From NCBI GenBank assembly GCA_021768055.1, contig JAASSE010000031.1, positions 1 through 7,801 of the forward strand: DNA of 7,801 nt. The letters are read 5' to 3'. Shown one piece after another: positions 4,293 through 7,801 of the stretch. How positions within the stretch are numbered: the stretch's first letter is position 1; each line of letters opens with the position of its first letter. This DNA comes from Gammaproteobacteria bacterium. GTDB lineage: Bacteria; Pseudomonadota; Gammaproteobacteria; SZUA-229. A program made the position numbers and the translations under genes. The notes beneath the pieces were generated by a model. That model was not told where the DNA came from and made no database searches. It was given only the letters and a program-made list of their open reading frames with translations.

Positions 4293-7211
4293 TTACTGGC
4301 AGGCCTCGCAGTCCGGATCCAGGATCGAACAGGCCTTGGGTGCAGAAGGTCCTCCTGCAGCTGCCGAAGCAGCTGCCTGCCCCGTGTTCTGTACTGCGTT
4401 CAGCGCACTGGCGCGATCGGGTGTGTCCATGGTTGATTTTTCAACATGGGTGGCACCCATTGAACGCAGGTAATATGTTGTTTTGAGTCCGCGTACCCAG
4501 GCCAGCTTGTACAATGCATCGAGCTTGGCGCCACTGGGTTCCGACATGTACAGGTTCAGTGACTGTCCCTGGTCGATCCATTTCTGCCTGCGCGCAGCGG
4601 CTTCCACCAGCCAGCGCGCGTCCAGTTCGAATGCGGTCTGGTACAACTGCTTCAGATCTTCCGGTACGCGGTCAATATGCTGGACACTGCCGTCGTAATA
4701 CTTGAGGTCATTGGCCATGACTTCATCCCACAGGTTGCGTTCGCGCAGGTCCTCGATCAGATAAGGATTCACCACGGTGAATTCACCCGATAAATTCGAT
4801 TTCACAAACAGGTTCTGATAAGTCGGTTCAATCGACTGGCTCACACCGCAGATGTTTGAAATAGTCGCCGTTGGTGCAATCGCCATGGTATTGGAATTAC
4901 GCATACCGATTTTTTGCACGCGTGCGCGTAGCGAATCCCAGTCAAACGTGCTGCTGCGGTCCAGGTCCAGGTAGTTGCCACGGCCTTCGGCAAGGTAGTC
5001 GATGGAATCGATCGGCAGTATACCCTTGCTCCATAACGAACCTTCGAAGCTCGCATATTTGCCACGTTCTTCCGCCAGGTTGGTCGAGGCCTTGATCGCG
5101 TAGTAGCTGATCGCTTCCATGGTACGGTCGGCAAATTCAACCGCTTCTTCAGAAGCGTACGGTGTACGTTGCTTGTACAGCGCATCCTGGAAACCCATTA
5201 CGCCCATACCTACAGGACGGTGGCGCAGGTTCGAGTCACGCGCCTGCGGCACGCTGTAATAGTTGTAGTCAATCACGTTGTCGAGCATGCGCATCGCGGT
5301 ATTGATGGTCTTTTCCAGCTTGGCAGTGTCGAGGCCATTCTCGTTGATGTGCGCAGGCAGGTTGATGGAACCCAGGTTGCATACCGCGATTTCCGTGTCA
5401 TTAGTGTGCAGCGTGATTTCCGTGCACAGGTTGGAACTGTGTACCACGCCGACATGCTGGTTGGAATAGCGCAGGTTGCAGGGATCCTTGAACGTAATCC
5501 ACGGGTGGCCTGTTTCAAACAGCATACTCAGCATCTTGCGCCACAGGTTGGTGGCCTTGATGGTCTTGAATACGCGAATATTGCCTTTGGCCACCATGTC
5601 TTCATAGGCAAGATAGGTTTTCTCAAACTTCTTGCCGCTGAGATCATGCAGGTCTGGTACTTCATCAGGTGAGAACAGCGTCCAGTCACCGTCTTCCGCG
5701 ACGCGCTTCATGAACAGGTCAGGGATCCAGTTCGCAGTGTTCATGTCATGTGTGCGGCGGCGATCATCGCCGGTGTTCTTACGCAGGTCGAGGAATTCCT
5801 CGATATCGATATGCCAGCTCTCCAGGTAGGCGCACATCGCGCCCTTGCGCTTACCGCCCTGGTTGACCGCGACCGCAGTATCGTTGGCGACCTTGAGGAA
5901 CGGCACCACGCCCTGGGACTTGCCATTGGTGCCCTTGATGTGTGCGCCCATGCCGCGTACGCGGGTCCAGTCATTGCCGAGGCCGCCAGCGTATTTTGAC
6001 AGCAGCGCGTCGTCTTTAATCGAGCTGAAGATGCCATCGAGATGATCGGGTACCGTGGTCAGGTAACAGCTGGACAGCTGCGGCCGCATCGTGCCCGAGT
6101 TGAACAGCGTTGGTGTCGAGCTCATGAAGTCAAACGATGACAGCAGCTTGTAGAACTCGATGGCGCGCTCTTCACGGTTGACCTCGTTCATTGCCAGGCC
6201 CATGGCTACGCGCATGAAAAAGGCCTGTGGTAGTTCGAAGCGGACATCGTTCGAGTGAATGAAATAACGATCGTACAGCGTCTGTATACCGAGATAGGTG
6301 AACTGCTGGTCACGCTCGGCGATCAGCTGTTTGCCCAGGTGGTTCAGGTCGTATTCCAGCAAACGTGCGTCGAGCAGCTCCAGGTCCACTGCGCGCTTGA
6401 TGTATTTGTCGAAGTAGTCTGCGTACAGGTTGGAAATTTCACTCTGTGTTGCATGCGTCAGTTTGTTATAGACAAAGCTGAGTGCTTCGGTACGCATGTC
6501 ATCGAGCAGCAACCGCGCGGCAGTGTAGCAGTACTCCGGCTGGGTTTCGATCAGCGTGCGTGCACTCATCACCAGCATGCGTGACACGTCTTTTTCCGGA
6601 ACACCGTCGAACAAATTGCGTTCTGTGTCCTCCATAATGGCAGCGGCATCGACACCATCGAGTCCGTCGCAGGCTTCGTCAATGATGGCCTTCAGACGGC
6701 GTTTGTCCAATGGCTGGATGGAGCCATCTGCCAGGGTAACGTTGATGGCATCGCTGTCAGTTTGCGGTACGGCTTCTTCGACCTGTTCAGCAGCCTGGGC
6801 CTGCTGGCGTGCCCGCGCGTGTTCTTCACGGTAGATCACATAGGCGCGGGCGACCTGCTGGTTGCCGGAGCGCATCAGCGCCAGTTCGACCTGGTCCTGG
6901 ATGTCTTCGATATGAAAGGTACCGCCATCGGGAACACGGCGTTTCAGCGCATATTCGACCTGCTCAACGAGATGGTTGACGACCTCGTGAATGCGGCTAG
7001 AAGCTGCTGCATTGCCACCCTCGACAGCAAGAAAGGCTTTAGTCATCGCTACCGCGATTTTTTCGCGGTCATAGGCGGTGACTTTACCGTTGCGGCGGAT
7101 AACGCGGAACCTGCCTGGTGCGGTGACCGCTAAATTGCCTGTTTCTGTTGTTGCTGTTTGATCGAGTTGGGTGTTGGTTTGTTGTTCAGATTCTGGTGTT
7201 GTGACTTGCAT
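4293..7211 (-). CDS. nrdA: NrdA, class I ribonucleoside-diphosphate reductase, alpha (catalytic) subunit with two ATP-cones
   Basis: NrdA reduces ribonucleoside diphosphates using the radical supplied by NrdB. The 972-aa protein is longer than E. coli NrdA (about 760) because of two N-terminal ATP-cones, about 33-135 (RVIRRNGKVTAYDREKI) and about 155-245 (VTLADGSIQPLDKRRL, more degenerate), as in Pseudomonas. Catalytic residues by motif are Cys382 (LSSCYL), Asn594/Cys596/Glu598 (NLCTE), Cys611 (AVCNLGSINL), and the radical-relay pair Tyr913-Tyr914. PTATIS (780-785) is the family's substrate-phosphate loop. The C-terminal DPDCEACQ supplies the mobile redox pair Cys968/Cys971. The N-terminal cone is expected to bind ATP/dATP for activity control. 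The ATG at 7211 follows a GGGG-type SD. The gene is transcribed from the NrdR/DnaA-type promoter at 7249-7284 and probably reads through to nrdB. Confidence 0.97.
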   Translation of the reverse strand: MQVTTPESEQQTNTQLDQTATTETGNLAVTAPGRFRVIRRNGKVTAYDREKIAVAMTKAFLAVEGGNAAASSRIHEVVNHLVEQVEYALKRRVPDGGTFHIEDIQDQVELALMRSGNQQVARAYVIYREEHARARQQAQAAEQVEEAVPQTDSDAINVTLADGSIQPLDKRRLKAIIDEACDGLDGVDAAAIMEDTERNLFDGVPEKDVSRMLVMSARTLIETQPEYCYTAARLLLDDMRTEALSFVYNKLTHATQSEISNLYADYFDKYIKRAVDLELLDARLLEYDLNHLGKQLIAERDQQFTYLGIQTLYDRYFIHSNDVRFELPQAFFMRVAMGLAMNEVNREERAIEFYKLLSSFDFMSSTPTLFNSGTMRPQLSSCYLTTVPDHLDGIFSSIKDDALLSKYAGGLGNDWTRVRGMGAHIKGTNGKSQGVVPFLKVANDTAVAVNQGGKRKGAMCAYLESWHIDIEEFLDLRKNTGDDRRRTHDMNTANWIPDLFMKRVAEDGDWTLFSPDEVPDLHDLSGKKFEKTYLAYEDMVAKGNIRVFKTIKATNLWRKMLSMLFETGHPWITFKDPCNLRYSNQHVGVVHSSNLCTEITLHTNDTEIAVCNLGSINLPAHINENGLDTAKLEKTINTAMRMLDNVIDYNYYSVPQARDSNLRHRPVGMGVMGFQDALYKQRTPYASEEAVEFADRTMEAISYYAIKASTNLAEERGKYASFEGSLWSKGILPIDSIDYLAEGRGNYLDLDRSSTFDWDSLRARVQKIGMRNSNTMAIAPTATISNICGVSQSIEPTYQNLFVKSNLSGEFTVVNPYLIEDLRERNLWDEVMANDLKYYDGSVQHIDRVPEDLKQLYQTAFELDARWLVEAAARRQKWIDQGQSLNLYMSEPSGAKLDALYKLAWVRGLKTTYYLRSMGATHVEKSTMDTPDRASALNAVQNTGQAAASAAAGGPSAPKACSILDPDCEACQ

Positions 7212-7252
7212 GCCCCGTTCCGTCTTATGGGTTGTCGTTGTTATTATGCCGG

Positions 7253-7268
7253 CTACTATAGAATGTGG
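7253..7268. promoter_or_regulatory. NrdR box, proximal (degenerate)
   Basis: CTACTATAGAATGTGG resembles the NrdR palindrome (ACAC-W-A-rich core-W-GTGT) at about 10 of 16 positions. It covers the -10 hexamer of nrdA. Its 16-bp gap from the distal box, about three helical turns centre to centre, matches the known paired arrangement of NrdR boxes. Confidence 0.6.
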
Positions 7269-7284
7269 TTTTACCCTAAGTCAA
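7255..7284 (-). promoter_or_regulatory. nrdA sigma-70 promoter
   Basis: On the minus strand TTGACT (7284-7279) and TATAGT (7260-7255) each match five of six consensus bases and are separated by 18 bp. The expected start is near 7248, giving a leader of about 37 nt before the nrdA ATG. The -10 lies within the proximal NrdR box and the -35 abuts the distal one, so NrdR binding would block RNA polymerase. Confidence 0.75.
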
Positions 7285-7300
7285 GCACAATATCTTGTGT
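7285..7300. promoter_or_regulatory. NrdR box, distal (strong)
   Basis: The minus strand reads ACACAAGATATTGTGC, a near-perfect palindrome (CACAA-GATA-TTGTG) matching the NrdR-box form. NrdR is the zinc-finger/ATP-cone repressor that senses the dATP/ATP ratio and controls RNR operons in most bacteria. The box sits directly upstream of the nrdA -35. Confidence 0.82.
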
Positions 7301-7304
7301 ATAG
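7296..7304. promoter_or_regulatory. Possible weak second DnaA box
   Basis: The minus strand reads CTATACACA, seven of nine matches to TTATCCACA. It overlaps the distal NrdR box, so DnaA and NrdR binding would compete here if both are real. Confidence 0.3.
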
Positions 7305-7329
7305 ATCAGTGGAGAACGAACTGAAAAAC

Positions 7330-7338
7330 TGTGGATAA
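7330..7338. promoter_or_regulatory. Consensus DnaA box
   Basis: The plus strand reads TGTGGATAA, the exact complement of the DnaA consensus TTATCCACA. It lies about 46 bp upstream of the nrdA -35. In E. coli, DnaA binds the nrdAB promoter region and links dNTP synthesis to replication, so the same control is likely here. A single box within a divergent promoter does not suggest an origin. Confidence 0.75.
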
Positions 7339-7545
7339 AATTCAATTTTTCATGCGAGAACAAGCACTTATTCGGGCTGGAAAACAGCTCTGTTAGTACA
7401 TAAGAAATTGCCCATATAAAAAATTTTTGTTGCTATAGGCGTACATTATTTGTCACATTCACACGCTGGTAACAAACGTGTATTAGCGAAACAGTTTCAC
7501 AGGCGATATTGTTATGCTGCAGTTAAATGACATGCCGGAAAACAG

Positions 7546-7801
7546 ATGAAAATCTTCCTTGCGCTGGTAGTGATTATCGTTGTGGTCGTGGCAGCCACGC
7601 TGTTGCACAACCATGCCAACCTGTTCGACCCGCCCGGATTTTCCAAAAGACTGGTCGTGTACCTGACGACAAATACGGCGCACACGGCCGATGATCATAT
7701 CTTTCCAGAACTGCGGACACCGGTCTATAACGCCGGGCCTGACGAGCTTTACCTGGCTGTATTGAACTCTGCGATCGAGCTGGGTTGGCCGGTAGAAGAC
7801 A
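7546..7801 (+). CDS. DUF1499 domain protein, 5' part (runs off the right edge)
   Basis: The first 85 codons are present. A hydrophobic N-terminal anchor or uncleaved signal (about residues 4-20, FLALVVIIVVVVAATLL) is followed by a segment that includes LVVYLTTNTAHT, then FPELRTPVYNAGPDELYLAVLNSAIELGWPVED from about residue 53. The FPELRxPVY start and the ELGWxVED end of that segment are typical of DUF1499, a family of unknown function usually attached to or exported across the membrane. The ATG at 7546 has only a weak GGAA upstream. An 11-codon frame from the ATG at 7514 ends in a TGA overlapping this start (ATGA), probably by chance. The gene diverges from nrdA. Confidence 0.75.
   Translation, partial: MKIFLALVVIIVVVVAATLLHNHANLFDPPGFSKRLVVYLTTNTAHTADDHIFPELRTPVYNAGPDELYLAVLNSAIELGWPVED

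Larger units (their letters stand above)
7212..7545. other. Divergent nrdA / DUF1499 control region
   Basis: This 334-bp gap has no gene. The nrdA-proximal part holds the promoter, two NrdR boxes and the DnaA box listed separately. The 7410-7440 part is AT-rich (A-run then T-run), and 7441-7545 should carry the plus-strand promoter for the DUF1499 gene. I found no convincing -35/-10 pair there. Confidence 0.6.

Noticed and set aside
5169..5672. 167-codon plus-strand open frame opposite nrdA
   Set aside because: It lies wholly inside nrdA on the other strand and has no independent evidence for coding.
7330..7440. Possible replication origin (DnaA box beside AT-rich DNA)
   Set aside because: Only one perfect DnaA box is present, no clustered boxes or dnaA/gidA/rpmH context, and DnaA control of nrdA explains it.
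7514..7549. 11-codon ORF overlapping the DUF1499 start by ATGA
   Set aside because: There is no SD before its ATG and the product is too short to judge; probably chance.
7483..7698. 71-codon minus-strand open frame over the DUF1499 start
   Set aside because: It is antisense to a DUF1499 reading frame with a membrane anchor and family motifs, and lacks an SD.

Overview
The window looks like chromosomal core DNA of a gammaproteobacterium. The RimO start, the TcdA protein and especially a class I ribonucleotide reductase of the Pseudomonas type (NrdA with two N-terminal ATP-cones, NrdB with a long N-terminal extension) point there. The genus cannot be fixed from sequence alone. No transposase, integrase, CRISPR array, tRNA or rRNA was seen.

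Layout, left to right. (1) The 5' end of rimO leaves the window on the minus strand at position 1. (2) A short divergent gap follows, filled largely by two head-to-head runs of degenerate 7-bp repeats. (3) tcdA, a tRNA t6A-cyclising E1-like enzyme, is on the plus strand. (4) A DUF389 membrane-protein gene on the minus strand converges on tcdA with three bases between the stop codons. (5) A previously easy-to-miss 46-codon gene for a four-cysteine, single-span membrane protein lies just upstream of the DUF389 gene. (6) A roughly 400-bp leader region carries an FNR/ANR-like box and candidate -10 elements. (7) A strong intrinsic terminator closes the nrd transcript. (8) nrdB, a small unknown gene, and nrdA follow, all on the minus strand, so transcription order is nrdA - unknown - nrdB. 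(9) A 334-bp divergent control region holds a clear nrdA promoter embedded in a tandem pair of NrdR boxes, with a consensus DnaA box upstream. (10) The 5' part of a DUF1499 gene runs off the right end on the plus strand.

How they work together. NrdA and NrdB form the aerobic enzyme that makes deoxyribonucleotides. The control region fits dual regulation by dNTP status (NrdR) and replication initiation (DnaA). The stretch between nrdA and nrdB is the oddest part. It has an unrecognised 93-aa ORF that overlaps the nrdB start. The same frame continues upstream past one in-frame TAA to an ATG with a strong ribosome-binding site. A GC-rich hairpin sits directly before the 93-aa start, and a near-identical 14-bp direct repeat flanks the whole insert. 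The small cysteine protein plus DUF389 gene pair looks like a separate, possibly oxygen-controlled, membrane operon.
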